Below, piece after piece: positions 1 to 8,255 of a stretch of DNA of 33,203 nucleotides; position 1 is the first letter of the stretch, and the number at the start of each line of letters is the position of its first letter. The stretch comes from DAOPYE01 sp035352715. GTDB taxonomy: Bacteria > Acidobacteriota > Holophagae > Holophagales > Holophagaceae. A program made the translations under genes and the position numbers. The notes beneath the pieces were generated by a model, which ran no database searches, had not been told where the DNA came from, and worked only from the letters and a program-made list of their open reading frames with translations. The stretch lies in the NCBI GenBank assembly GCA_035352715.1, contig DAOPYE010000022.1:1-33203 (forward strand), read 5' to 3'.

Positions 1-861
1 GCGCCCTTCATGCTGGCCGGCGGGATGATCCTGCTGGTGGGAGGCTGCGCGGAAGCCGGCTACTTCCTGGGCCTCACGAAGGGGATCGACGCCCTGGGCT
101 ACGCCTTCGCGCTGTTCCTCGCCTGCATGGCCATGCTCGTGAACATCCGCCATTCGCGGGCCTATGACAAAGCGGAGCGCCTGGCGAGGACCCTGCAGCT
201 TCAGGGCCTCGAGCGCGAGCGCATGTTCCGCGAAATCCACGAGGAGTACAAGGATCAGCTCAATAGCGCGATGCGGATGGTCGACGACCTGGCCCGGCAG
301 CGGGATGCCGGGGAGCTGGCCCATCGCCTGCCCGCAGTGGGGGATTTCCTCGACCAGTGCCTGGGCGAGCTGCGCGACATGATGTGGCTGCTGCGGGATG
401 GGGACGTATCCCTGGCCGATCTGGCGCTGCAGTTCCGGGATCACGTCTCCCAGCGCCTGTCCTCTACGGCCCTGAGGCTGGAGTTCAGCAACGCCTTCGA
501 GGATTCGACGGTTCAGTTGAACCGGTCCCTGCGCTTCCACCTGTTCCGCATCCTGCAGGAATGGACCACCAACACCCTAATGCACGCGGACGCCCACAGG
601 ATCACGCTGCGCTTCCAGTCCATGGATGGGCAGCTGGCGCTGCGCTATGCGGATGATGGCTGCGGTTTCGATGCGGCCCAGGTCAAGGGCCGGGGGCATG
701 GGTTGGATATCCTGCGGCACCGCTGCGACCAGATCCACGGATTGCTGCGGGTTCAAACCGCGCCGGGCGAGGGCTTCCAGGCGACGCTGCACATCACGCT
801 GGATCGCGAGGCCATCATGCCTTCGGCCCTCCGCGATGCAGCGCACGCGTCCGCCAGTTGA
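1..861 (+). CDS. Sensor histidine kinase, 7TM sensor type, 5' truncated
   Basis: The frame is open from the first base, so the true start lies upstream; an internal ATG at 10 is unlikely to be the start. The visible part begins with two hydrophobic segments, which look like the last helices of a 7TMR-DISM-like membrane sensor. A coiled linker rich in Arg and Glu follows. A possible dimerisation/phosphoacceptor segment reads REIHEEYKDQL; it has a His but lacks the usual His-Asp pair. The C-terminal half is an HATPase_c domain: N-box around LQEWTTNTLMHADA, G1 box DDGCGFD and G2 box GRGHGLDIL. This layout resembles NarX/LytS-like kinases that normally pair with a LuxR-type response regulator, but none follows here. 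The 3' end overlaps the convergent TRIC gene by 47 bp. The family call is firm; the signal sensed is unknown. Confidence 0.8.
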   Translation, partial: APFMLAGGMILLVGGCAEAGYFLGLTKGIDALGYAFALFLACMAMLVNIRHSRAYDKAERLARTLQLQGLERERMFREIHEEYKDQLNSAMRMVDDLARQRDAGELAHRLPAVGDFLDQCLGELRDMMWLLRDGDVSLADLALQFRDHVSQRLSSTALRLEFSNAFEDSTVQLNRSLRFHLFRILQEWTTNTLMHADAHRITLRFQSMDGQLALRYADDGCGFDAAQVKGRGHGLDILRHRCDQIHGLLRVQTAPGEGFQATLHITLDREAIMPSALRDAAHASAS

Positions 862-1462
862 AGCGGATCGTCAAAAGCCTGAGGACCAGAATGAACCCCA
901 CGGTGATCCAGGCCACCTGAACCTGGGAAGCGATGTGATGGGCGGCCAGCAGCCAGAACAGCACGCAGCCCGCCAGGACGGACAGCGAATAATACTGGCT
1001 GGGCATCAGGATCGCGGGCACCTCGCGCACCATCATGTCTCGCAGGATGCCGCCGCCCACGGCGTTGATCAGGCCGGTCAGGATGACGCCGCCCGCCGTG
1101 AAGCCCGCGCCCATGGCCATCTGCATGCCCACCACCGCGTAGGCGCCCATGCCCAGCGCGTCCAGCGTGTCCACGGAACGATGGCGCGTCAGTGGCTCCA
1201 GCCGGATGCGCAGCAGCCCCACCAGCAGCGCGGTTCCCGTGATGATCGGCAGGTAGTAGGGCGAGGTGACGGCCACCGGCTTCTGATGCAGCAGCAGCCC
1301 GTCGCGGATCAGGCCGCCGCCCAGGGCCGTGACGAATGCGAGCACGGCCACGCCCATGATGTCCAGGCCGCGGCGCACGGCCACCAGCGCGCCGCTGAAG
1401 GCCCAGATCAAGGTCGTGGCGCAATCCAGCAGGATCGGGATGCGAAAGGGTTCCGAAGGCAC
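815..1462 (-). CDS. TRIC/UPF0126 (YicG-like) membrane protein, possible cation channel
   Basis: A protein of about 215 aa with about seven hydrophobic segments. It contains two internal repeats, each carrying a glycine-rich GGGxxRD signature (GGGLIRD and GGGILRD). That is the hallmark of the bacterial UPF0126/TRIC family, whose studied members form trimeric cation (K+-type) channels. I place the start at GTG 1462, one base after the TGA of the aminotransferase gene, because this gives the normal family length and suggests coupled translation. An ATG at 1525 would add 21 residues that overlap the upstream gene and look non-membrane. The 3' end overlaps the convergent kinase gene by 47 bp. The family assignment is clear; the ion and physiological role are inferred from the family only. 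Confidence 0.85.
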   Translation of the reverse strand: MPSEPFRIPILLDCATTLIWAFSGALVAVRRGLDIMGVAVLAFVTALGGGLIRDGLLLHQKPVAVTSPYYLPIITGTALLVGLLRIRLEPLTRHRSVDTLDALGMGAYAVVGMQMAMGAGFTAGGVILTGLINAVGGGILRDMMVREVPAILMPSQYYSLSVLAGCVLFWLLAAHHIASQVQVAWITVGFILVLRLLTIRFNWRTRALHRGGPKA

Positions 1463-1463
1463 G

Positions 1464-2585
1464 TCACACCCAGAACGGCGCGAGGCGGCGAACCCCTTCG
1501 CGCAGCTGCTCGGGGCGGGCGGCAAAGCTCAGTCGCGCGAAGCGCTGGCCCACCGAATCGCTGAAAGCCGTGCCCGGAACCAGGACCACCTTGGCCTCGT
1601 CACGCAGCTTCACGCAGAATGAGAACGCATCGCCCGCAGCGGAATCCGGCAGGTTCGTCCAGTGGTAGAAGCTGCCGTCGGGCGGCGTCAGGCGCGTGCC
1701 CAGGTGCGTGTGCCATGCGTCCGCAAGCGCCTCCCAGCGGGCGCGGATCTCGCCCCTCGCGGCCTCCAGCACGGAGTTGGACGCTTCCAGCAGGGCCAGG
1801 GCCGCGCGCTGCGCGGGCGCGGTGGCCGCCGTGACGGCGAAGGCGTGCAGGGTGCGGGCGGGGGCCAGCCAGGCGGGATCGCCCACAGCCCAGCCCACGC
1901 GCAGTCCCGGCGCGCCCCATCCCTTGCTGACGGAGGTGGTGATCACGCCGTAGCTTCCCGCATCCCGCAGGCTGGGAGGGCGAGGCCCGAAGCACAGATC
2001 CCGGTAGACCTCGTCCGAGATGAGCAGGATGCCGCGCGCCTCACAGGCCTTCGAGATCTCGCGCAGTGTCTCCAGGCTCGCGCCTCCGCCCGTGGGATTC
2101 GAGGGTGTGTTGATGATCGCGGCTTTCGCCTTTGGATGGACATCCAATGTCGAAATGAAGGCCTTGGCGTCCAGCCTGAAACGGTTGGACGCATCAAGGG
2201 GAAACGTCACCGGCTCCGCGCCCGCGATGCGCGCCAGCGCCGCGTACGCGGTGAATCCGGGATCGGGCACCAGCACTTCGTCGCCGGGGTTCAGCCAGGC
2301 CATGAACAGCGAAAACAGGGCTTCTTCGGATCCGCAGGTCACCAGCGTTTCTTCCGCGCTCGCGCCGTGCCAGGCGCCGATGGCCCGGCGCAGCTCCGGC
2401 AGGCCCGCGTTGGGGCCGTAGGCGCAGACGCCTGATTCCCGCTCCAGCGCCCTGCGTGCGGGCGTCGGCAGATCCCACGTCGGCTCTCCCAGGCCGAGGG
2501 GAATGGCGTCCGCGGGCGCGCCTTCGCTGATGGCCCGGATGAGGCTGGGCTTCACCTGAGAGAGGCGGCTGGAGGGTTGGATCAT
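1464..2585 (-). CDS. PLP-dependent class I/II aminotransferase
   Basis: A 373-aa fold-type I aminotransferase. Visible motifs are NTPSNPTGG (the NPTG loop), SDEVYRDL (the Asp that contacts the PLP ring nitrogen, and the Tyr) and SVSKGWGAPGLRVGW, where Lys forms the Schiff base and Arg binds the substrate carboxylate. The N-terminal GLGEPTWDLPTP matches the usual G-x-P-x-F/W-x-P segment. I choose ATG 2585 because GGAG sits about nine bases upstream and the family N-terminus begins there; the reading frame extends 71 codons further upstream without family similarity. Length fits aspartate/alanine-type enzymes (AspC/AlaA/PatA-like), but the amino donor cannot be read from the sequence. It is followed at once by the TRIC gene. 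Confidence 0.88.
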   Translation of the reverse strand: MIQPSSRLSQVKPSLIRAISEGAPADAIPLGLGEPTWDLPTPARRALERESGVCAYGPNAGLPELRRAIGAWHGASAEETLVTCGSEEALFSLFMAWLNPGDEVLVPDPGFTAYAALARIAGAEPVTFPLDASNRFRLDAKAFISTLDVHPKAKAAIINTPSNPTGGGASLETLREISKACEARGILLISDEVYRDLCFGPRPPSLRDAGSYGVITTSVSKGWGAPGLRVGWAVGDPAWLAPARTLHAFAVTAATAPAQRAALALLEASNSVLEAARGEIRARWEALADAWHTHLGTRLTPPDGSFYHWTNLPDSAAGDAFSFCVKLRDEAKVVLVPGTAFSDSVGQRFARLSFAARPEQLREGVRRLAPFWV

Positions 2586-2681
2586 GAAGGGAATCTCCGG
2601 GTTCTTGGTTGGCACCCGCGCGAGGCCACGCGACGACTTCCAGAATAGCAAGCCGCGCCTGTCATTCCTGTGCGCTTCATG

Positions 2682-2704
2682 GCTTGACGATGCGCTTGAC
2701 GATG
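2682..2704. repeat. Tandem direct repeat in the aminotransferase/GH26 divergent gap
   Basis: GCTTGACGATG occurs at 2682-2692 and again at 2694-2704, a 12-base period just over one helical turn. Each copy contains TTGACG, which resembles a -35 hexamer, but neither has a good -10 box 16-18 bases downstream. It lies between two divergent genes and may be a regulator site or chance duplication. Confidence 0.4.
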
Positions 2705-2783
2705 GATGGAAGCGGGGGTGAAGGTTGAGGATGGCGCCCGTGTTGGCGGGCATCGCTGTGGCTGACTTGGATGGAGGTGGATC

Positions 2784-4652
2784 TTGAAACGGTTGCATTC
2801 GGTCGCAAGGATTTCCCTGGCGGGTTTGGCGCCGGTGTTTTGGATGGGCCTCTCTTCACTGGGCGCACAGGCTCCGGCGGTGGCGGTGAACACGGCTGCC
2901 CAGGCGGTCAATCCCCAGGCGGTCAACTCCGATCCCGTCAACCCTCGGGCCTCGCTCGAAGCGCGGGCGCTGCTGGCCTACATCCACGCCATCTCTGGCC
3001 ATCACACCCTGTCGGGGCAGCACAGCTATCCCGCAACCATTTCGCACTACAGCGATCGCGCGCTGGCGTTGACGGGCAAGTATCCGGCGGTCTTCGGGCA
3101 GGATTTCGGGTTCCAGGCGGGCGAGGACAAGGACTCCGTGCTGGCGCGCCCGGCGATCATCGAGGAGATCAAACGCCAGCACCAGAGCGGTTCGATCATC
3201 ACGCTGACGTGGCACGCCGTGCGGCCCATCGAGGATGAGCCGGGCACCTTCCTCAAGAATGTCCAGGGCAAGCTGACGGACTACGAATGGAATGAGCTGC
3301 TGACGCCCGGAACCCCGCTGCACAAGCGCTGGTGCGACCAGGTGGACGTGGTTGCGGGCTACCTGAAGCAGCTGCGCGATGCTCGCGTGCCGGTGCTGTG
3401 GCGACCGTACCACGAGATGAACGGCCACTGGTTCTGGTGGGGGGGGCGCAAGGGCAAGAACGGTTCTTCCGCGCTATACCGGCAGATGTACGAACGGTTC
3501 ACGCAGGTCCATCACCTGGACAACCTCATCTGGGTCTGGAACGTCAACGCCCCCAACGGCGGGGCTGCGGGTCCCCTCGCGGACTACTACCCCGGGGCCG
3601 ACGTGGCCGACATGCTCTCGATCGATGTCTACGACAGCTTCAAGCCTGCCTACTACCAGGAGACCCTGAAGCTCGCGAACGGCAAGCCCATCGCCCTGGG
3701 CGAGGTGGGGCCCACGCCCACGCCCGAGGTGCTGAAGGCCCAGCCCGGTTGGACCTACTTCATGACCTGGTCCAATTTCCTGGAGGATGGCAGCCCCCTG
3801 GATGTGGTGCGCCGGACGTACCACGATCCCATCGTCCTGACCCGCGATGACGCCTCGGTGAAGGCGGCCATGGCCAAGGTTCGCGCGAGCGCCCTTGCAC
3901 CGACGTTCACGCCGGTGTGCCCGGACGCGACGGCGGAGGCCAAGGCCCTGTTGGGACGACTCTACAAACCCAGTAGCCAGACCGGGGCGGTCCTGCCGCT
4001 GGATGCGGCCGACGCCTTCGAGGTGGAGGCGGTGAAGCGCCAGGCCGGAAGTGGCGCCATCGTCAGCCTGGCCTGGCGGGCGCCGAATCCTGGCGCGGAA
4101 GGCGGCGGTACCAGCGCTTCGCGCGGTCCTTTGACGGATTTCGAATGGAACGAGCTCCTGCAAGACGGAAGCCCGCTGAACCAGCGCTGGGCGGCCCAGG
4201 TGGATGCCGTCGCTGCGCGCCTGAAGGCGCTGCAGGATGCGGGCATCGCCGTGCTGTGGAACCCCTATCCCCTCACTTCCGCCAAGGCGGACTGGTGGGC
4301 GGGCCGCAAGGGCATCCATGGCTCCGCTCGGCTGTATCAGATGCTTTTCGATCGCCTGGTCAAGCAGCATCACCTCACCAACTTGGTCTGGGCCTGGGGT
4401 GCTGCGCCGCTCCAGAACGCCGGGAGCGCAGAGGTTGGAACGATTTATGACTATTTCCCCGGATTGTTATATGTCGATGCGGTTGTCTTCAGCCCAAGCC
4501 AGCCCTGGGATGCGAGCCCGGCCCGCGAATGGAGCCGATTGGGTGGCGGCAAGCCGGTTGGCTTGGCGCAGGATGCGGTGAGGCTTGACGCCGAGGCTAT
4601 GAAGGCCTGGCCCTGGGCCTGGATTCAGAACGGCGCGGGCCACCAGAAGTAG
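2784..4652 (+). CDS. Secreted GH26 beta-mannanase-like protein with a second, degenerate GH26 domain
   Basis: A 622-aa protein starting at TTG 2784, with GGAGG at 2773-2777 six bases ahead. Residues 1-29 form a signal peptide. Domain 1 (about 55-370) is GH26: the HHTLSGQH segment at 73-80, WRPYHEMNGHWFWWG with acid/base Glu211, LIWVWN, and ALGEVG with nucleophile Glu307. GH26 enzymes hydrolyse beta-1,4-mannans. Domain 2 (about 380-622) repeats the same order, for example DFEWNELL against DYEWNELL in domain 1, but is shorter. Both catalytic positions are changed: the segment aligned to HEMNG reads PLTSA (Glu to Leu497), and KPVGLAQ replaces KPIALGE (Glu to Gln596). Domain 2 is probably non-catalytic, perhaps glycan binding or structural. 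The gene converges on the galactose operon, which fits galactomannan use. Family confidence is high; the exact substrate is inferred. Confidence 0.88.
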   Translation: MKRLHSVARISLAGLAPVFWMGLSSLGAQAPAVAVNTAAQAVNPQAVNSDPVNPRASLEARALLAYIHAISGHHTLSGQHSYPATISHYSDRALALTGKYPAVFGQDFGFQAGEDKDSVLARPAIIEEIKRQHQSGSIITLTWHAVRPIEDEPGTFLKNVQGKLTDYEWNELLTPGTPLHKRWCDQVDVVAGYLKQLRDARVPVLWRPYHEMNGHWFWWGGRKGKNGSSALYRQMYERFTQVHHLDNLIWVWNVNAPNGGAAGPLADYYPGADVADMLSIDVYDSFKPAYYQETLKLANGKPIALGEVGPTPTPEVLKAQPGWTYFMTWSNFLEDGSPLDVVRRTYHDPIVLTRDDASVKAAMAKVRASALAPTFTPVCPDATAEAKALLGRLYKPSSQTGAVLPLDAADAFEVEAVKRQAGSGAIVSLAWRAPNPGAEGGGTSASRGPLTDFEWNELLQDGSPLNQRWAAQVDAVAARLKALQDAGIAVLWNPYPLTSAKADWWAGRKGIHGSARLYQMLFDRLVKQHHLTNLVWAWGAAPLQNAGSAEVGTIYDYFPGLLYVDAVVFSPSQPWDASPAREWSRLGGGKPVGLAQDAVRLDAEAMKAWPWAWIQNGAGHQK

Positions 4653-4690
4653 TTGGGGTGGCTTTGGCCCAGCGCCGGATGCTTCATCCT

Positions 4691-4733
4691 GCCCCCTTTA
4701 CCGGGCTTCCTTCGGGAAGGCGGTGAAGGGGGC
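4691..4733. terminator. Strong hairpin with UUCG tetraloop between convergent GH26 gene and galE
   Basis: An outer stem pairs 4691-4703 with 4721-4733 (13 pairs, one G-T wobble). An inner CTTCC/GGAAG stem is capped by TTCG at 4711-4714, the very stable C(UUCG)G tetraloop. It lies 38 bases past the GH26 stop and about 80 bases past the galE stop. No T-run follows on either strand, so it is not a textbook intrinsic terminator. It could still end transcription from both sides or protect mRNA 3' ends. Confidence 0.6.
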
Positions 4734-4813
4734 AGGGCGCCCGTCGCGAAGGTCGTCCAGCTCAGATGCTTTGCCGTAGCGTTCTTTGATGACGGTGAAA
4801 TCGCCGTGTTTCG

Positions 4814-5818
4814 CTATTCCCAGCGGGGCGAGGACCCTGGGGTCGCGTAGCCCTTGGGGAAACGGCGCTTCCAGTCCCAGGCGCTCTGGACGATGGCTTC
4901 CAGCGTGGGGTAGGCGGGGTCCCAGCCCAGCTCGGCGCGGATCTTGGCGCTGCTGGCCACCAGGAAGGCGGGGTCGCCGGGGCGGCGGTCGGCTTCCTGC
5001 ACGGGGATGGCGTGGCCCGTGACCTTGCGGGCGGCCTCGATGACCTCGCGCACGCTGTAGCCCTGGCCGTTGCCCAGGTTGTAGGCGCGGAACTCGTTGG
5101 GCTGGAGCGTCTCCAGCGCCAGGACGTGGGCTCTGGCCAGATCCAGCACATGGATGTAGTCGCGCACGCAGGTGCCATCGGGCGTCGGATAGTCGCTGCC
5201 GAAGACGCTGATGTGCTTGCGCTCGCCCGCGGCCACCTGGAGGATCAGGGGGATCAGGTGCGTCTCGGGATTGTGGTCCTCGCCCAACTCCTGACTGCAT
5301 CCGCTGGCGTTGAAGTAGCGCAGGCAGCACACGCCCAGGCCGCGCAGGCGGTGGATCCAATCGAGGCCCTGCTCCACTTGGTACTTGGCGTAGCCGTACG
5401 TGCTGGTGGGCTTCTTGGGATGCGCCTCGTCCATGGGCGTGTATTCGGGATCGCCGAAGATGGCGGCGGTGCTGGAGAAGATGAAGCGCTGCACGCCGTG
5501 GGCGACCAGGGCTTCCAGCAGCACGTAGGCGCGGGCCGTGTTGTTCGCCAGGAAACGTTCGGGCTTCTGCATGCTCTCGCCCGCTTCGATGTAGGCGGCG
5601 AAGTGCAGCGTGGCGTCGAAGCCCGCGCCTTGCAGCACGCGGTCCAGCACGGCGCGGTCGCCGATATCTCCCTGTACGAAGGTGGCCTTGGGATGCACGG
5701 CCTCCCGGTGTCCCTTCTCCAGGCTATCCAGCACGGTCACGTCATGACCTGCCTCGATCAGCATCCGAACCGTGTGGCTGCCGATGTAGCCCGCTCCGCC
5801 TGTCACCAGTACCTTCAT
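4814..5818 (-). CDS. galE: UDP-glucose 4-epimerase
   Basis: A 334-aa extended short-chain dehydrogenase. The N-terminus carries the NAD-binding GxxGxxG motif (GGAGYIG, 7-13). The catalytic pair is Tyr141/Lys145 in YGYAK, with FSST (114-117) supplying the catalytic Ser/Thr. The central and C-terminal segments (RYFNASG, DGTCVRDYIHVLDLA, YNLGNGQGYSV) match GalE closely. It interconverts UDP-galactose and UDP-glucose, the last Leloir step, and also supplies UDP-galactose for surface glycans. An AAGGAAG ribosome site precedes the ATG. It is the last gene of the operon, 15 bases after galT, and its end faces the strong hairpin at 4691-4733. Confidence 0.96.
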   Translation of the reverse strand: MKVLVTGGAGYIGSHTVRMLIEAGHDVTVLDSLEKGHREAVHPKATFVQGDIGDRAVLDRVLQGAGFDATLHFAAYIEAGESMQKPERFLANNTARAYVLLEALVAHGVQRFIFSSTAAIFGDPEYTPMDEAHPKKPTSTYGYAKYQVEQGLDWIHRLRGLGVCCLRYFNASGCSQELGEDHNPETHLIPLILQVAAGERKHISVFGSDYPTPDGTCVRDYIHVLDLARAHVLALETLQPNEFRAYNLGNGQGYSVREVIEAARKVTGHAIPVQEADRRPGDPAFLVASSAKIRAELGWDPAYPTLEAIVQSAWDWKRRFPKGYATPGSSPRWE

Positions 5819-5833
5819 GATGCTTCCTTTCGC

Positions 5834-6871
5834 TTACTTCACGGCCTTGTAGTGGATTTCGCTGAGTGCGCGCAGGCGCTCGGCAGCCTGCTCGGGCGTG
5901 AGATCCCGCTGGGGCATGGCCAGCATCTCGAAACCGACCATGAACTTCTTCACCGTCGCGCTGCGCAGCAGGGGCGGATAGAAGTGCAGGTGCATCTGGA
6001 AGTCCTCGGAGCCTTCGGCCTCCGGCGCCTGATGGAAGCCCATGGAGTAGGGGAAGCTGCACTCGAACAGGTTGTCGTAGCGCGTGGTCAGGCGCTTCAT
6101 TACATCGGCCAGGGCTTCGATCTCGACGGGCGTGAGATCCGTCAGGCGCTTCACGGCGCGATGGGGCAGCACCATGGCCTCGAAGGGCCACACGGCCCAG
6201 TAGGGCACCAGGGCGGTGAAGTGCTCGTTGGCGCAGATGATGCGATCCAGGCGCTCCTGTTCGCGCTTCAGATAGTCCAGCAGCAGCGAGGATCCCAGGG
6301 CGCTCTGATAGGTGCGCTGGTGCTCCAGCTCCTTCTCGATCTCGTTGGGCAGATGACGCGTGGCCCAGATCTGGCTGTGAGGGTGCGGGTTCGAGCAGCC
6401 CATCAGCTCGCCCTTGTTCTCGAAGACCTGCACGCAGTGGATGCCTGGCAGCTCGAAGAGCGCGCGGGTGCGGTCGGTCCAGGTGTTCAGCACGTTCACG
6501 ATCTCGGGCACGCTCAGCTCGGGCAGGCTCAGATCGTGGCGGGGGCTGAAGCAGATCACCTCGCAGCGGCCGGGCTCGCCCTCGCTTCGGAATAGGGGAT
6601 CGCGCTCGCCGGGGAAGTCTTCGGCTTCCGGAAGCAGGGCCGAGAAATCGTTGGTGAAGTAGAAGGTGTGCTCGTAGGCCGGGTTCCGGTCCGAGCCGGC
6701 GCGGGCGTTGCCGGGGCACAGGTAGCACGCGGGATCGTAGGCGGGGCGCTGATCGTTGGGCAGCCGCTCGACCTTGCCCTGCCAGGGGCGCAGCGTGCGG
6801 TGGGGGCTGACCAGCACCCATTCCCCCGTGAGGGGGTTCTGTCGCCGGTGGGGGTAGTGCTTGGGGTCCAT
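5834..6871 (-). CDS. galT: Galactose-1-phosphate uridylyltransferase
   Basis: A 345-aa HIT-superfamily enzyme that transfers UMP from UDP-glucose to galactose-1-phosphate. The active-site motif NPHPHSQIW places the HPH at 163-165, with His165 the residue expected to be uridylylated. CYLCPGN (Cys49, Cys52) matches the zinc-site cysteines of the family. [12 protein letters not shown] near the N-terminus is also typical. Its ATG follows the galK TAG with no base between them, so translation is probably by reinitiation or coupling. Length equals the usual 340-350 aa. It sits between galK and galE in Leloir order. Confidence 0.96.
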   Translation of the reverse strand: MDPKHYPHRRQNPLTGEWVLVSPHRTLRPWQGKVERLPNDQRPAYDPACYLCPGNARAGSDRNPAYEHTFYFTNDFSALLPEAEDFPGERDPLFRSEGEPGRCEVICFSPRHDLSLPELSVPEIVNVLNTWTDRTRALFELPGIHCVQVFENKGELMGCSNPHPHSQIWATRHLPNEIEKELEHQRTYQSALGSSLLLDYLKREQERLDRIICANEHFTALVPYWAVWPFEAMVLPHRAVKRLTDLTPVEIEALADVMKRLTTRYDNLFECSFPYSMGFHQAPEAEGSEDFQMHLHFYPPLLRSATVKKFMVGFEMLAMPQRDLTPEQAAERLRALSEIHYKAVK

Positions 6872-8020
6872 CTAGAGCAGCTCCGTTCCTTGCGTGGGCG
6901 CGCACATGTGGATCAAGGGCTTGCGGTGGATGCGCGCGAACGCCTCGATCATGCCTTCCTGGAAAGCCTCGGCGGCGCTGGCTTCCACCAGGTTGATGGT
7001 GCAGCCGCCGAACCCTGCGCCCATCATGCGCGAGCCCAGCACGCCGGGGAGCTTGGAAGCGGCATCCGCCAGCACGTCCAGCTCCGGGCAGCTCACCTGA
7101 TAGGCCTGGGACAGGCCGTAATGGCTGAGGTTCATGAGCTGGCCGAATTCCCCTAGATCGCCATCCTCCAGCGCCTCGCAGGCAGCGATCACGCGCAGGT
7201 TCTCCTCCACTACGTAGCGGCAGCGCCGGAAGGTGACGCCATCGAATTCATCTCGATGGGCATACAGGAAATCAAGTTGGACATCGCGCAGGCTGCGGAT
7301 GGCGGGATCGTGCTTCTGGAGGATTGCCACGCCGGCCTCGCAGGATGCGCGACGCTCGTTGTATCCGCTTTCCGCCAGCGCCCGCTCCACCTGCGTGTCG
7401 CAGAGGAAGATCTTCACATCGCCCCGCATGGGCACGTAGTTCACCGAGAGATCGCGGCAGTCCAGGCGCATCAGCTGGTCCTTGCGGCTCAGCATGCTGG
7501 CCATCTGATCCATGATGCCGCACTTCACGCCGACGAACGTGTGCTCGGCGGCCTGTCCGATCTGGGCCAGGCGCGGACGGTTGAGGCCGAGTTTGAACAG
7601 CTCGTTGAGGCCGAAGGCCAGTCCGCACTCCAGGGCCGCGCTGCTGCTCATGCCCGCGCCCATGGGCAGATCCCCGCCGTAGACCAGTTCGAAGCCGCCC
7701 AGCTTGAAGCGCGCCTTGCGCAGCTGGTCCATGACGCCCAGCAGGTAGTTCGGCCAACGATCCGGGTGGGGCGCCAGGGCGTCGATCTGGCCCTCCAGTC
7801 GCTTGTCGAGATCCAACGCACGCAGCACGAACGTGCGGTCGGACCTTGGGCGCAGTGCCATCGTCACGCCGCGATCCACGGCGGCGGGCAGCACGAATCC
7901 CTCGTTGTAATCCGTGTGCTCACCGATCAGGTTGACGCGTCCCGGCGAACGCAGAATCAGCGCGGGCTCGCCGAATTCCGCTCGGAACCCTGCGATGACG
8001 GCGTCGGTTGAAGACGACAT
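6872..8020 (-). CDS. galK: Galactokinase
   Basis: A 382-aa GHMP kinase that phosphorylates galactose at C1 with ATP. The galactokinase signature around GRVNLIGEHTDYNEGFVLP lies at 27-45. The GHMP phosphate loop is PMGAGMSSSAALE (119-131). The catalytic Asp is probably Asp171 in GIMDQMAS, and the C-terminal MGAGFGGCT motif is present. Length matches E. coli GalK. It lies 24 bases after the 66-aa membrane protein gene and directly abuts galT. It acts in the cytoplasm on galactose delivered by the symporter encoded two genes upstream. Confidence 0.96.
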   Translation of the reverse strand: MSSSTDAVIAGFRAEFGEPALILRSPGRVNLIGEHTDYNEGFVLPAAVDRGVTMALRPRSDRTFVLRALDLDKRLEGQIDALAPHPDRWPNYLLGVMDQLRKARFKLGGFELVYGGDLPMGAGMSSSAALECGLAFGLNELFKLGLNRPRLAQIGQAAEHTFVGVKCGIMDQMASMLSRKDQLMRLDCRDLSVNYVPMRGDVKIFLCDTQVERALAESGYNERRASCEAGVAILQKHDPAIRSLRDVQLDFLYAHRDEFDGVTFRRCRYVVEENLRVIAACEALEDGDLGEFGQLMNLSHYGLSQAYQVSCPELDVLADAASKLPGVLGSRMMGAGFGGCTINLVEASAAEAFQEGMIEAFARIHRKPLIHMCAPTQGTELL

Positions 8021-8044
8021 GGCAACTCCTTGCGACGTTCGGTA

Positions 8045-8245
8045 CTACTTCCGGTTTCTGGCCCGCAGGGCGAGCGCCAGGGCGCCGCCGCCAAAGGCGA
8101 GCAGCACGCATCCCCATCGCAGGTTCATGTCCAGGCCCAGGGACTTGGCTTGATCGGCCACGGGAGAGATGAAGCTCTGGATGACCAGGATGGCCCCGAA
8201 GATCAGGAACAGCAGGCCGAGGGGAAGGCGAAGATCAAAGCGCAT
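8045..8245 (-). CDS. Small two-helix membrane protein in the galactose operon
   Basis: A 66-aa protein with a strong GAGGAGG ribosome site ahead of ATG 8245. Two hydrophobic helices (about 7-25 and 43-60) are joined by a short loop, and a basic tail ends in RARNRK. No catalytic motif is visible and I do not recognise a named family. It lies 10 bases after the symporter gene and 24 bases before galK, so it is almost surely cotranscribed with them. A role as an accessory subunit or stability partner of the symporter is a guess from position alone. Confidence 0.75.
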   Translation of the reverse strand: MRFDLRLPLGLLFLIFGAILVIQSFISPVADQAKSLGLDMNLRWGCVLLAFGGGALALALRARNRK

Positions 8246-8255
8246 GACGGCCTCC

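Noticed and set aside
4653..4850. 65-codon plus-strand frame after the GH26 gene
   Set aside because: It contains the whole hairpin at 4691-4733 and overlaps the galE end; no ribosome site or domain is seen.
5012..6595. Plus-strand open frame of 527 codons over galE and galT
   Set aside because: It is opposite two certain genes, has shadow-like composition (His, Gln, Val, Gly) and no ribosome site or domain.
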